Below, piece by piece: positions 8,858 through 17,422 of a DNA stretch of 64,000 nucleotides. Each line of letters opens with the position of its first letter. Positions within the stretch are counted from its first letter, which is position 1. The position numbers and the translations under genes are program-made. This DNA comes from Rhodospirillaceae bacterium (lineage in GTDB: Bacteria; Pseudomonadota; Alphaproteobacteria; UBA828): positions 47,075 through 111,074 of the forward strand of contig PBVE01000010.1 of the NCBI GenBank assembly GCA_002728135.1, in the 5' to 3' direction. The notes under the pieces were generated by a model. The model was not told the DNA's origin. It was given only the letters and a program-made list of their open reading frames with translations, and ran no database searches.

Positions 8858-9727
8858 CTAGAACCGCTCTTTTGGGCTTATAGTTGTAATCCATTTTTTG
8901 TAGTTTTTTACAGAAAATTTTTGGTAATTAACTATGTTGTATACATATGTTCCAGAATTAACTCTATATTCTATATCTTTGAATTCCTCTAGTGAACATG
9001 GAACAAATTTGATTCTATCTCCGGGCCGGAAAAGCACTATGTTACCTTCAAAGGCATCAAAACGTTTTTCAGGATCCCAAATCGGAATTGGAATGCGTCC
9101 AAATAATTGATACCCACCAGGAGTTGCAACTGGGTAAATCCCAGATGCAGAACCACCCATGCCTATTGTTCCTTGAGGTGTCCAAGTGCGAGGAGGATTA
9201 TATTTTGGTGCTGTCATTATAGATCTTGGGTCTAGAGGTTGTAAAAAAGGCAGGCCTGGCCAAAAACCAAGACTTGCGACCCAGTATTCTGTACTAGAAT
9301 GCACTCTCACAAGGTGGTGTCGATCTTCTAGACCATTAATACGTGCGACAAAATCAGGGTCATATTCTTTTTTAGTAATTTTTTGACTATAATCTTCAAT
9401 GCATTCTTTAGTCCAAGGGTCTAAATACATTGTTTCAAAATAGAAAAGGCGGCTTTGAAGTTCTATTTCATTAGTTGAGCCAAGCGAGTTAATTAAGTTT
9501 TTTAGTTCCTGTACTAAATCGGTTTTTGATATAATATCAGGGTCATAATGAACTAGCATAGAGGCAAAACAGGGAGCTGTTTCGATAATTCCATTTATTT
9601 TTTGTTCTAGAATTACTGATGCTAAACCTTGAGCAAGGAAGTTAAGGTCTAGGTTCATCTCATTACCAAACTCTATTAGGAGATAACGATCTCCTCCAGT
9701 CAGAAATTTTGGTTCATTATAAATCAA
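8858..9727 (-). CDS. KipI-like subunit (PxpB/AHS1 family)
   Basis: This is the allophanate hydrolase subunit 1 / KipI family partner of the KipA-like protein. The core motif GFWPGLPFLQPLDPR and the following PQGTIGMGGSASGIYPVATPGGYQLFGR match the cyclophilin-like domain of PxpB and of urea carboxylase. The length (289 aa) is slightly longer than most PxpB proteins, with about 25 extra C-terminal residues. The start is a TTG (complement 9725-9727) supported by GGAGA about 8 bases upstream; no closer ATG fits. It lies 20 bases after the biotin carboxylase stop. It is best read as part of a biotin-dependent carboxylase complex rather than a sporulation-kinase inhibitor. Confidence 0.83.
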   Translation of the reverse strand: MIYNEPKFLTGGDRYLLIEFGNEMNLDLNFLAQGLASVILEQKINGIIETAPCFASMLVHYDPDIISKTDLVQELKNLINSLGSTNEIELQSRLFYFETMYLDPWTKECIEDYSQKITKKEYDPDFVARINGLEDRHHLVRVHSSTEYWVASLGFWPGLPFLQPLDPRSIMTAPKYNPPRTWTPQGTIGMGGSASGIYPVATPGGYQLFGRIPIPIWDPEKRFDAFEGNIVLFRPGDRIKFVPCSLEEFKDIEYRVNSGTYVYNIVNYQKFSVKNYKKWITTISPKERF

Positions 9728-9747
9728 CTATTATTCTCCAAAAAAAA

Positions 9748-11103
9748 TTAATCATGAATTAGTTCATTCTTATATTTTTCAACAAATCCCGTATCTATTT
9801 CTCCTGTCCTGAAGGCTTTATGGTTAATGACATTTCTTAAAAACGGAATGTTGGTAGAAAGACCTTCAATATGGAAATTTTTCAACGCTTTTAACATTTT
9901 ATCAATTGAATCTTCTCGATTAAACCCATGTGTAATTAGTTTTGCAATCATAGGGTCATAAAAAAATGTCACTTTATCGCCTTGTTTATAGCCCGTATCT
10001 AATCTAACCCCTTTTTGCGGTGGGGGAGGGTTGAATTTATCTAATATCCCTGGTGAAGGCATAAAGTTCTTATTTGGGTTTTCTGCATATATTCTAGATT
10101 CAATTGCATGCCCTGTTGTATTTATGTCTTCTTGATTAAGAAAAAAGGTGGGTAATTGTTGATTAAGCTGATAAGCTACCAAGTCGTGTCCAGTAACCAT
10201 TTCTGTGACAGGATGTTCAACTTGGATCCGGGTATTCATTTCTAAAAAATAGAACTTTTCTCTTGAATCCAATATAAATTCGACTGTACCTGCACCTATA
10301 TAATTCTGTTGTTGAGCTAAGGATATAGCTGCTTTAGCCATATTTGCTCTAGTAATAGCATTTATAGCTATTGAAGGTGATTCTTCTACTATTTTTTGAA
10401 AACGTCGTTGGATTGAGCACTCCCTCTCAAAAAAGTGAACACAATCTCCATTATTAAGGCCAAAAATTTGAATTTCTATATGTCTTGGGTTTTCAATAAA
10501 TTTTTCAAGATAGATCGATCCATCACCAAATGATTTTTCAGCCATATTTTGCGTTGATTCTACTACATTTTTAAGTTCTAATATTTTATCAACACGGCGC
10601 ATGCCTATCCCCCCTCCACCGGCACTTGCTTTAACAAGAAGAGGAAATCCTATTTTTTTGGCTATTTCTTCTAATCCATCATTATGATTCGGCAAAAACC
10701 TTTTACTACCTGGTAAAATCGGAACCATCGCTTTATGAGCTAATAAACGGGCTCTTTCCTTATCTCCCATTGATTTAATGACCGCCGGTTCAGGACCTAT
10801 CCAATTTAATCCTGCATCTATTACAGCTTTGGCAAAAAGGTGGTTTTCTGAGAGAAACCCATAACCTGGGTGAATTGAATCTGATTTAGTTGTTTTTGCT
10901 GCGGATATAATTTTTTCGGATTGAAGATAACTCTCTTTTGGTTGAGAAGGCCCAATACATAAAGCCTCATCAGCTTCAGATACATGCTTTGAATTTAAGT
11001 CTGCTGTTGAGTATACTGCAACCGTACTAAGTCCAAGTTTTTTAGCACTGCGTATGATTCTGCATGCAATTTCACCACGATTTGCTATTAAAACCTTTTT
11101 CAT
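9748..11103 (-). CDS. Biotin carboxylase subunit
   Basis: This ATP-grasp enzyme carboxylates biotin on a carrier protein using ATP and bicarbonate. The N-terminus KKVLIANRGEIACRIIRSA is the canonical start. The ATP-binding GGGGIGMRRV loop and the active-site segment EMNTRIQVEHPVTE are intact. The length (451 aa) equals an AccC subunit. I take the ATG at 11103; a GTG at 11121 adds six residues, and the GAGG between them could serve the ATG. It heads an operon with KipI-like, KipA-like and biotin-carrier genes and has no accB or accA/D beside it. It therefore probably serves this dedicated carboxylase and not acetyl-CoA carboxylase. Confidence 0.88.
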   Translation of the reverse strand: MKKVLIANRGEIACRIIRSAKKLGLSTVAVYSTADLNSKHVSEADEALCIGPSQPKESYLQSEKIISAAKTTKSDSIHPGYGFLSENHLFAKAVIDAGLNWIGPEPAVIKSMGDKERARLLAHKAMVPILPGSKRFLPNHNDGLEEIAKKIGFPLLVKASAGGGGIGMRRVDKILELKNVVESTQNMAEKSFGDGSIYLEKFIENPRHIEIQIFGLNNGDCVHFFERECSIQRRFQKIVEESPSIAINAITRANMAKAAISLAQQQNYIGAGTVEFILDSREKFYFLEMNTRIQVEHPVTEMVTGHDLVAYQLNQQLPTFFLNQEDINTTGHAIESRIYAENPNKNFMPSPGILDKFNPPPPQKGVRLDTGYKQGDKVTFFYDPMIAKLITHGFNREDSIDKMLKALKNFHIEGLSTNIPFLRNVINHKAFRTGEIDTGFVEKYKNELIHD

Positions 11104-11222
11104 CTGTTTGTTAAACCTCACTTATTCTCTATTGTGTTACTATATCTATATGAAGGTTAATCTAGAGAAACAAACATAGCAGCGAAGCTGGTGATATCAA
11201 TAATTGACGCATCTAATTAAAA

Positions 11223-11272
11223 AGATAATAAGTTAACACAAATTAAATAGATAATAAGTTAACACAAATTAA
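11223..11272. repeat. 24-bp direct repeat, two copies, period 26
   Basis: Two identical 24-base copies lie at 11223-11246 and 11249-11272, separated by two bases. Each contains GATAATAAGTTAACACAAAT with the hexamer palindrome GTTAAC in the middle. They sit between the divergent biotin carboxylase and FAD-oxidoreductase genes and end 11 bases before the TTG start at 11284. They could be paired operator sites or a slippage duplication. Confidence 0.85.
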
Positions 11273-11283
11273 TAGGATATGGT

Positions 11284-12684
11284 TTGAATAAATATATTGA
11301 TCAATTAAAGGAAGAAATTAACGACCCTAGTCTATATCTGGATCCTAGAGCCGAGGATTTGGGGGCATACACTAATGACTGGACAAAAAAATTTAATGGA
11401 GAGACCCCATTAGTTCTAAGGCCGAGAGTAACTACGGACGTTTCTAGGATGCTATCAATTTGTAATAAATTAAGACTAGGTGTCGTCCCTCAAGGAGGCA
11501 ACACTGGAGTAGTAGGCGGTTCTACACCACGATCAGGAGAGGTAGTCCTATCTCTTTCACGTCTTAATAACCTTGAAGAATTTGATTCAGCATCTGCAAC
11601 TTTAATTTCAGGAGCAGGTACTGTTTTGTCTGCTTTACATGATTTTGCAAAGAATAAGAATATGGAATTCCCTGTTGACCTAGGTGCAAGAGGACAGTGT
11701 CAAGTAGGTGGAATGCTCGCTACAAACGCAGGTGGTAACAGGGTTCTTAAATATGGCCTAATGCGAGAGCAGGTCAGGGGACTAGAAATTGTTATGGCTG
11801 ATGGAACTGTTGTTTCGAATCTCAACAGACTTCGAAAAGACAATTCTGGGATTGACTTAAAACAGATCTTCATTGGGTCTGAAGGTATTTTAGGAGTTAT
11901 TACGCAGGCTGTTCTTCAGTTAATTCCTGTTCCTGGATCAAGACGAACTGCAATGATTGCTTTACCAGATCGTAAGATACTTCCATCTCTATTAGCCGAA
12001 GTCAGATCACGATTCCCTGGTCTTTCATCACTAGAGGTTCTTCTAAATCAAGTTATAGAACATGTTATTGAATATGTTGAGGGTCCTGTTTTTCCTTTAC
12101 CAAAACATTTTCCAGCATATGTTTTAATAGAGGAAGAGACAGAGGGGCATGCTTCTGGTCATGATGGTTTTGTAGAACGCCTTGAGGGTTTGTTTGAGAC
12201 TGGTATGATAGAAGACGCAGTTGTAGCCGAATCCTCCACACAATCAGAGGGATTATGGCATTTCCGGGAAGCAACAGGTGAAGCAATAGTTGCTGCCGGT
12301 TATACGCACAAATTTGACGTCACTATACCCCAGAGTGCGATCCCTGATTTTTTGACTGAAATGGAAAATGTTTGCAGTAATTTCTTGGGTGTTCGTCCAT
12401 TACTCTTTGGCCATCTTGGTGATGGTAATGTTCATGTGAATTTTGTTCAAACACCGTATATTAATGACAAAGATTTTCTTGCAGCAGCACCCGATTTAGC
12501 AAAGATTGTTTACGAAGAAACTAGGAATAGAAATGGTTCAATAAGTGCTGAGCATGGTATTGGTATGCTTAAACGGGAATATCTCAGTTATTCTAAAAGT
12601 TCCGAAGAAATCGCTTTTATGCGGAGCTTAAAAAAAATATGGGACCCGAAGAATATTTTAAACCCTGGTGTAATGATTGGCTGA
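11284..12684 (+). CDS. FAD-binding oxidoreductase, GlcD / D-2-hydroxyglutarate dehydrogenase type
   Basis: This is a PCMH-type flavoprotein that oxidises a D-2-hydroxy acid. The FAD-binding domain holds VVPQGGNTGVVGGSTPR, LSLSRLNNL, PVDLGARGQCQVGGMLATNAGGNRVLKYG and GSEGILGVIT. The C-terminal cap has the conserved histidine motif FGHLGDGNVHVNF, which helps bind metal and substrate, and SAEHGIGMLKR. The length (466 aa) fits the D-2-hydroxyglutarate dehydrogenase/D-lactate dehydrogenase group. The start is TTG at 11284 with AGGA at 11274-11277; no in-frame ATG covers the N-terminus. In many bacteria such an enzyme removes D-2-hydroxyglutarate made as a side product by SerA, and serA lies 7 kb away. 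The true substrate is unproven. Confidence 0.85.
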   Translation: MNKYIDQLKEEINDPSLYLDPRAEDLGAYTNDWTKKFNGETPLVLRPRVTTDVSRMLSICNKLRLGVVPQGGNTGVVGGSTPRSGEVVLSLSRLNNLEEFDSASATLISGAGTVLSALHDFAKNKNMEFPVDLGARGQCQVGGMLATNAGGNRVLKYGLMREQVRGLEIVMADGTVVSNLNRLRKDNSGIDLKQIFIGSEGILGVITQAVLQLIPVPGSRRTAMIALPDRKILPSLLAEVRSRFPGLSSLEVLLNQVIEHVIEYVEGPVFPLPKHFPAYVLIEEETEGHASGHDGFVERLEGLFETGMIEDAVVAESSTQSEGLWHFREATGEAIVAAGYTHKFDVTIPQSAIPDFLTEMENVCSNFLGVRPLLFGHLGDGNVHVNFVQTPYINDKDFLAAAPDLAKIVYEETRNRNGSISAEHGIGMLKREYLSYSKSSEEIAFMRSLKKIWDPKNILNPGVMIG

Positions 12685-12837
12685 AGTAAAAAAATTATAT
12701 TTATGCATTGATATTATTTTTACTTAAAAACAATAACTTAACCATTTTTTTATAACATATTCCATATATAAATTGTGATAATTTTTTGAGCTCTGCATGC
12801 TCAAATTTAAGTAATTTTAAATTTTTTTTTAACAATT

Positions 12838-12867
12838 CCTTGAAACTGTAAATTTTTTTCCCAAATT
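12838..12867 (+). promoter_or_regulatory. Putative heat-shock sigma (RpoH) promoter of groESL
   Basis: CCTTGAAA at 12838-12845 and CCCAAATT at 12860-12867 are separated by 14 bases. This matches the heat-shock sigma pattern CTTGAAA-N(11-16)-CCCATNT as known from enterobacteria, with one weak position in the -10 element. The predicted transcription start falls at the beginning of the CIRCE element, about 105 bases before groES. A matching rpoH gene is present at 22.7-23.6 kb. The match is by eye. Confidence 0.6.
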
Positions 12868-12871
12868 CGTC

Positions 12872-12898
12872 TTAGCACTCAATGCAGACGAGTGCTAA
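12872..12898 (+). promoter_or_regulatory. CIRCE operator (HrcA binding site)
   Basis: The perfect inverted repeat TTAGCACTC-N9-GAGTGCTAA occupies 12872-12898. It is identical to the CIRCE consensus recognised by the heat-shock repressor HrcA. It lies 80 bases upstream of groES and just downstream of the RpoH-like promoter, so it would be transcribed and could also act on the mRNA. No hrcA gene lies in this window. Confidence 0.97.
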
Positions 12899-12978
12899 AA
12901 TGCCTCATGTATGGAGCGAGGTAATTAACAATTTATTAATATTCCGTTTTTTTGCGGTGTAAAACACAGGAGGATTGC

Positions 12979-13299
12979 ATGAAGTTTCGGCCCTTGCACG
13001 ACCGAGTTGTCATTCGTCGAGTCGATGAGGAGACCAAGACTGCCGGTGGAATTATCATACCTGACTCGGCTCAAGAAAAGCCACAGGAAGGTGAAGTTGT
13101 TGCCGTTGGCCCTGGTGCTCGTGGCGATGATGGTAAAATTCACGCACTCGATGTTAATGTTGGAAATAGAGTGCTTTTCGGTAAATGGTCTGGCAACGAA
13201 GTCACCATTGATGGTGAAGAGCTACTCATCATGAAAGAAAGTGATGTGATGGCTATAATTGATAAAAAGTCCAGTAAGAAGGGTAAGAAGGCCGCATAA
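12979..13299 (+). CDS. groS: Co-chaperonin GroES
   Basis: This is the 10-kDa co-chaperonin that caps the GroEL ring. The protein starts [16 protein letters not shown] and contains the mobile-loop region [14 protein letters not shown] and the C-terminal strand SDVMAII. An AGGAGG at 12968-12973 lies 5 bases before the ATG at 12979 and settles that start against the upstream in-frame codon at 12952. The length is 106 aa; a lysine-rich tail ([11 protein letters not shown]) extends past the usual end by about ten residues. It is followed by groEL after 57 bases and controlled by CIRCE and a probable RpoH promoter. Confidence 0.97.
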   Translation: MKFRPLHDRVVIRRVDEETKTAGGIIIPDSAQEKPQEGEVVAVGPGARGDDGKIHALDVNVGNRVLFGKWSGNEVTIDGEELLIMKESDVMAIIDKKSSKKGKKAA

Positions 13300-13335
13300 A
13301 GCGATCTTTTTAGCTCAAATAATAAATGCAAATGA

Positions 13336-14265
<930 letters not shown>

Positions 14266-14301
14266 GATTTAGGTATTAAGCTTGAAACTGTCACTATAGA
14301 T

Positions 14302-15021
14302 ATGCTTGGTAAGGCTAAGAGAATAAATATCACTAAAGACGATTCAACTATTGTAAGTGGTGCAGGTAAAAAATCTGATATTGCTGCCCGCTGTAATCAA
14401 ATTAGAGCTCAAATTGAAGAAACAACCTCAGATTACGACCGTGAAAAGTTACAAGAACGCCTTGCTAAGCTTGCTGGAGGTGTTGCTGTGCTTAAGGTCG
14501 GTGGTGCTACTGAGGTAGAGGTTAAAGAAAGCAAAGATCTAGTTGAAGATGCTCTAAACGCGACTAGAGCAGCTGTAGAGGAGGGCATTGTGCCTGGTGG
14601 TGGAACTGCTTTACTCTATGGAACCAAAGCTCTTGATAAGGTGAAGGGTGAAAATAAAGATCAAGATGTAGGAGTTGATATAGTTAGACGTGCTCTTAGA
14701 TCTCCTTCCAGAATAATTGTCGAAAATGCAGGTGTTGATGGTTCTCTAGTGATAGGAAAGCTATTGGAGCAGAAGTCAGCAACTCAGGGTTTTGACGCTC
14801 AAAACGAAGAATATACAGATATGGTTAAAGCTGGGATAATTGATCCAGCGAAGGTTGTTAGAACTGCACTGCAGGATGCCGCATCTGTTGCAGGTTTGTT
14901 AATAACAACTGAGGCTATGGTTGCAGAAAGACCAGAGCCTAAAGACGCAGCACCTGCTGCTCCTCCTGATATGGGTGGCATGGGTGGCATGGGTGGCATG
15001 GGTGGCATGGGTGGTTTCTAA
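14302..15021 (+). CDS. groL: Chaperonin GroEL, C-terminal part after the in-frame stop
   Basis: This is the rest of GroEL in the same frame as the N-terminal part (13357 and 14302 differ by 315 codons). The first ATG after the stop is at 14302, inside the conserved [15 protein letters not shown] segment, so it is an internal methionine and not a normal start; no good Shine-Dalgarno precedes it. The part carries [32 protein letters not shown] in conserved form and the C-terminal GGM repeat tail ending in GGF. The DNA of the tail is a nine-base tandem repeat. The strong conservation on both sides of the stop shows the gene was under selection until very recently, or still is. Confidence 0.88.
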   Translation: MLGKAKRINITKDDSTIVSGAGKKSDIAARCNQIRAQIEETTSDYDREKLQERLAKLAGGVAVLKVGGATEVEVKESKDLVEDALNATRAAVEEGIVPGGGTALLYGTKALDKVKGENKDQDVGVDIVRRALRSPSRIIVENAGVDGSLVIGKLLEQKSATQGFDAQNEEYTDMVKAGIIDPAKVVRTALQDAASVAGLLITTEAMVAERPEPKDAAPAAPPDMGGMGGMGGMGGMGGF

Positions 15022-15053
15022 CCCAAGACCTAACTACCTATAATCAAATTAAT

Positions 15054-15087
15054 AGGGGTGAGCTCATATTTAAGTTCACCCCTTTTT
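15054..15087 (+). terminator. Rho-independent terminator after groEL
   Basis: The stem AGGGGTGAGCT (15054-15064) pairs with AGTTCACCCCT (15073-15083), with one G-T wobble, across an 8-base loop, and is followed by a run of T to 15087. It sits 33 bases after the groEL stop and ends the groESL transcript. The convergent Sel1-repeat gene ends at 15123, so the site may also act weakly on the other strand. Confidence 0.88.
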
Positions 15088-15122
15088 ACTTTTAAAGGTC
15101 AATCAAAAATAAATCATAAACT

Positions 15123-16523
15123 CTAGTTAACAAAGTGTTGGCTTTTATCCAAAAGTATTCTTCTGAGGATCTGAATGAAAACGTCATCAATTTTATTATT
15201 AATCTTTAAGCCGTAATCGGTTTTGAGCTTAGATATTGCATTGTATGTTGAAGTCCCCAAAATGCCATCAACTTCTCCTTGGTAGTAACCAAGAGCACGT
15301 AGGTAACGTTGAACTGCAATCAGTCTATTCTCATTTTGATAAGGTTGGACTACCTTTATAAGGTTAATTTGTTTTCTTGAATAATACTTGTTAATATTCT
15401 GCTGAATTTTATTTGCCTTATTAAGTGCCTGTTGAAGTTCTAATTTAGTAAGCTGTAATTCTAACTTATTTTTATTATCATTTGCATTACGGACAACTTT
15501 ATCTTGGTTTAAATTGGCCAATATAAACCAGGTCATAGCTTCTACAGGTTCTCTTTCTATACCAAGTCCATTAACAATCATTAGCCCAAGACTGTTTTGT
15601 GCGTTCTTATTTCCAATTAGTCCTGCTTTTCTATACCAATATATGGCCTTTTTTAGATTCTTGGGAATGCCGTAACCAAATTGATACATTATGGCCAGAT
15701 TGTTTTGTGCAACAGAATTACCTGCTATAGCTGCCTTTTTATACCAATATATGGCCTTTTCTAAGTTTCTTTTAAGACCTAGGCCGTACTGATACTGATA
15801 ACCAATGTTGTTTTGTGCATCTGTATTACCTTTTGATGCAGCCTTCATATACCATTTATTTGCTTCGAAAGAGTCTTTGGTAACACCTAGTCCATATTCT
15901 AGCAAGATCGCAAGATTATACTGAGCTTCTGTAATTCCCTGTTTTGCAGCTTTCTCATACCAAAGTGCTGCATTTGGATAATTTTGTATTGTAATGTAGC
16001 CACGTTCATAAGTACTACCCAGTGCATATTGGGCTTTTGCTGAACCATTTTTTGCAGCTTTGATAAGATAACTTAGTGCTAAATTATTAGATGTAGTGTT
16101 GGTTAATCCCTGATTTTTTAAGTTTATAAGTCTAATTGCTGCCTCAGGAAATTCTCTTGCTGCGGCTTCAGCATATAGCTTTGCCGCTATATTTATATTT
16201 TTTTTAACACCAGTACCCGTTTCATATAATGTGGCAAGGTGATATTGTGCGTCTGCATCACCATTGTTTGCGTCTATTATCCACGATTTTTTTGCACGTT
16301 CATATTGTCCTGAATACCAATACTTAAGACCAATAAAGAAATTATCACTTTGGTTTGAATTCTGAGCTGCAAGAGTATTATCTATCTCTATTGAGCCAAC
16401 ATAAGTTGATAGAAAAATTAATAAAAAAACAAGTATGAATCTGAATGATTGAATTAAGTTAATTAAATATCTATGAAAATTAGGTTTTATAACAATAGAG
16501 AGTATAAAATATTTTTTGAGCAT
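15123..16523 (-). CDS. Sel1-repeat protein with C-terminal peptidoglycan-binding domain
   Basis: The N-terminus has a long basic region followed by a hydrophobic segment (FRFILVFLLIFLSTYVGSI), a signal peptide or membrane anchor, so it is probably envelope-located. Six or seven Sel1/TPR-like repeats of about 36 residues follow, with motifs such as AQYNLAILLEYGLGV, AQNNIGYQYQYGLGL and AQNNLAIMYQFGYGI. A helical linker leads to a C-terminal peptidoglycan-binding domain (VQRYLRALGYYQGEVDGILG). Sel1 repeats mediate protein contacts, so it may scaffold a cell-wall complex. I take the ATG at 16523; a longer frame to 16670 would overlap phzF by 150 bases and put 49 unrelated residues before the signal peptide. 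Its start codon shares CATG with the phzF start on the other strand. Confidence 0.85.
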   Translation of the reverse strand: MLKKYFILSIVIKPNFHRYLINLIQSFRFILVFLLIFLSTYVGSIEIDNTLAAQNSNQSDNFFIGLKYWYSGQYERAKKSWIIDANNGDADAQYHLATLYETGTGVKKNINIAAKLYAEAAAREFPEAAIRLINLKNQGLTNTTSNNLALSYLIKAAKNGSAKAQYALGSTYERGYITIQNYPNAALWYEKAAKQGITEAQYNLAILLEYGLGVTKDSFEANKWYMKAASKGNTDAQNNIGYQYQYGLGLKRNLEKAIYWYKKAAIAGNSVAQNNLAIMYQFGYGIPKNLKKAIYWYRKAGLIGNKNAQNSLGLMIVNGLGIEREPVEAMTWFILANLNQDKVVRNANDNKNKLELQLTKLELQQALNKANKIQQNINKYYSRKQINLIKVVQPYQNENRLIAVQRYLRALGYYQGEVDGILGTSTYNAISKLKTDYGLKINNKIDDVFIQILRRILLDKSQHFVN

Positions 16524-17313
16524 GGAATTAACTTTATACCAAATAGATGCCTTTACCAGTAAAGTATTCAGTGGCAATCCAGCAGCAGTGGTTCCTCTAG
16601 ATTCTTGGCTAGATGATAAATTACTGCAATCTATTGCACTTGAGAACAACTTATCTGAAACTTCTTTCATAGTGCCAAAAAGTAGTGGCTATGAAATTAG
16701 GTGGTTTACCCCATCTAGTGAAATTGGATTGTGTGGTCACGCTACTCTGGCAACTGCATATGTTGTTTTTTCTTTCCCAGATTACAAGTCTAAGACTATT
16801 AAATTTGAATCTCGTTCTAACGGTGTGTTAAGTGTGAAGCATGAAGGAGATTTTCTTTCCATGGATTTCCCTAGTGAAAATCTTGAGGCTTGCGATCCTC
16901 CTGATAATCTTATTTCAGGCTTAGGAATTAAGCCTAAGTCTGTTTTTGTAGGCTTGGATTATCTAGCAGTATATGATTCATTGGGAGATATTCTGGCTTT
17001 GAATCCAGATCAGCATAAGCTACAAAAATTAGATAGGCGGGGTGTAATAGTTACTGCTTCAGCCCCTTCCGAAAGCCCAGCTGATTTTGTTTCACGTTTT
17101 TTTTGTCCCAAATATGGTGTGCCTGAGGATCCTGTATGTGGATCTGCACATTGCATGCTTACACCATATTGGGCTTCTAAAATGAATAAGTTAGACCTCT
17201 TAGCTCATCAGGTCTCAAAACGTGGAGGAGAAATACATTGTCGGTTAATAGAAGATCGAGTGGAATTAAAAGGTCAGGCAGTCCAATATCTTAAAGGTAG
17301 AATTAAGTTTTAA
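16522..17313 (+). CDS. PhzF family protein (isomerase/epimerase-like)
   Basis: This is a diaminopimelate-epimerase-fold protein of the PhzF family. The N-terminus YQIDAFTSKVFSGNPAAVVPL is diagnostic. The proposed catalytic Glu lies in NNLSETSFI, and GLCGHATLATAYV and DPVCGSAHCMLTPYW form the rest of the active site. The length (263 aa) is usual. I use the ATG at 16522; a TTG six bases upstream gives a less typical start. Characterised PhzF acts in phenazine synthesis, but most members, including YddE-like ones, have unknown substrates and no phenazine genes are seen here. It stands alone upstream of serC with a 109-base gap. Confidence 0.88.
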   Translation: MELTLYQIDAFTSKVFSGNPAAVVPLDSWLDDKLLQSIALENNLSETSFIVPKSSGYEIRWFTPSSEIGLCGHATLATAYVVFSFPDYKSKTIKFESRSNGVLSVKHEGDFLSMDFPSENLEACDPPDNLISGLGIKPKSVFVGLDYLAVYDSLGDILALNPDQHKLQKLDRRGVIVTASAPSESPADFVSRFFCPKYGVPEDPVCGSAHCMLTPYWASKMNKLDLLAHQVSKRGGEIHCRLIEDRVELKGQAVQYLKGRIKF

Positions 17314-17422
17314 TATTTTAATAAAAATTGTAGTAAACATATTTTGTGATCTCGTTGACGTAATGTATTGTGATCCGTAGTATCGCCATTTAATAACCCC
17401 TTGTAATTTCAAGATAGTTTTT

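Noticed and set aside
14958..15020. Nine-base tandem repeat at the end of groEL as a minisatellite
   Set aside because: It encodes the normal GGM tail of GroEL and needs no other explanation.
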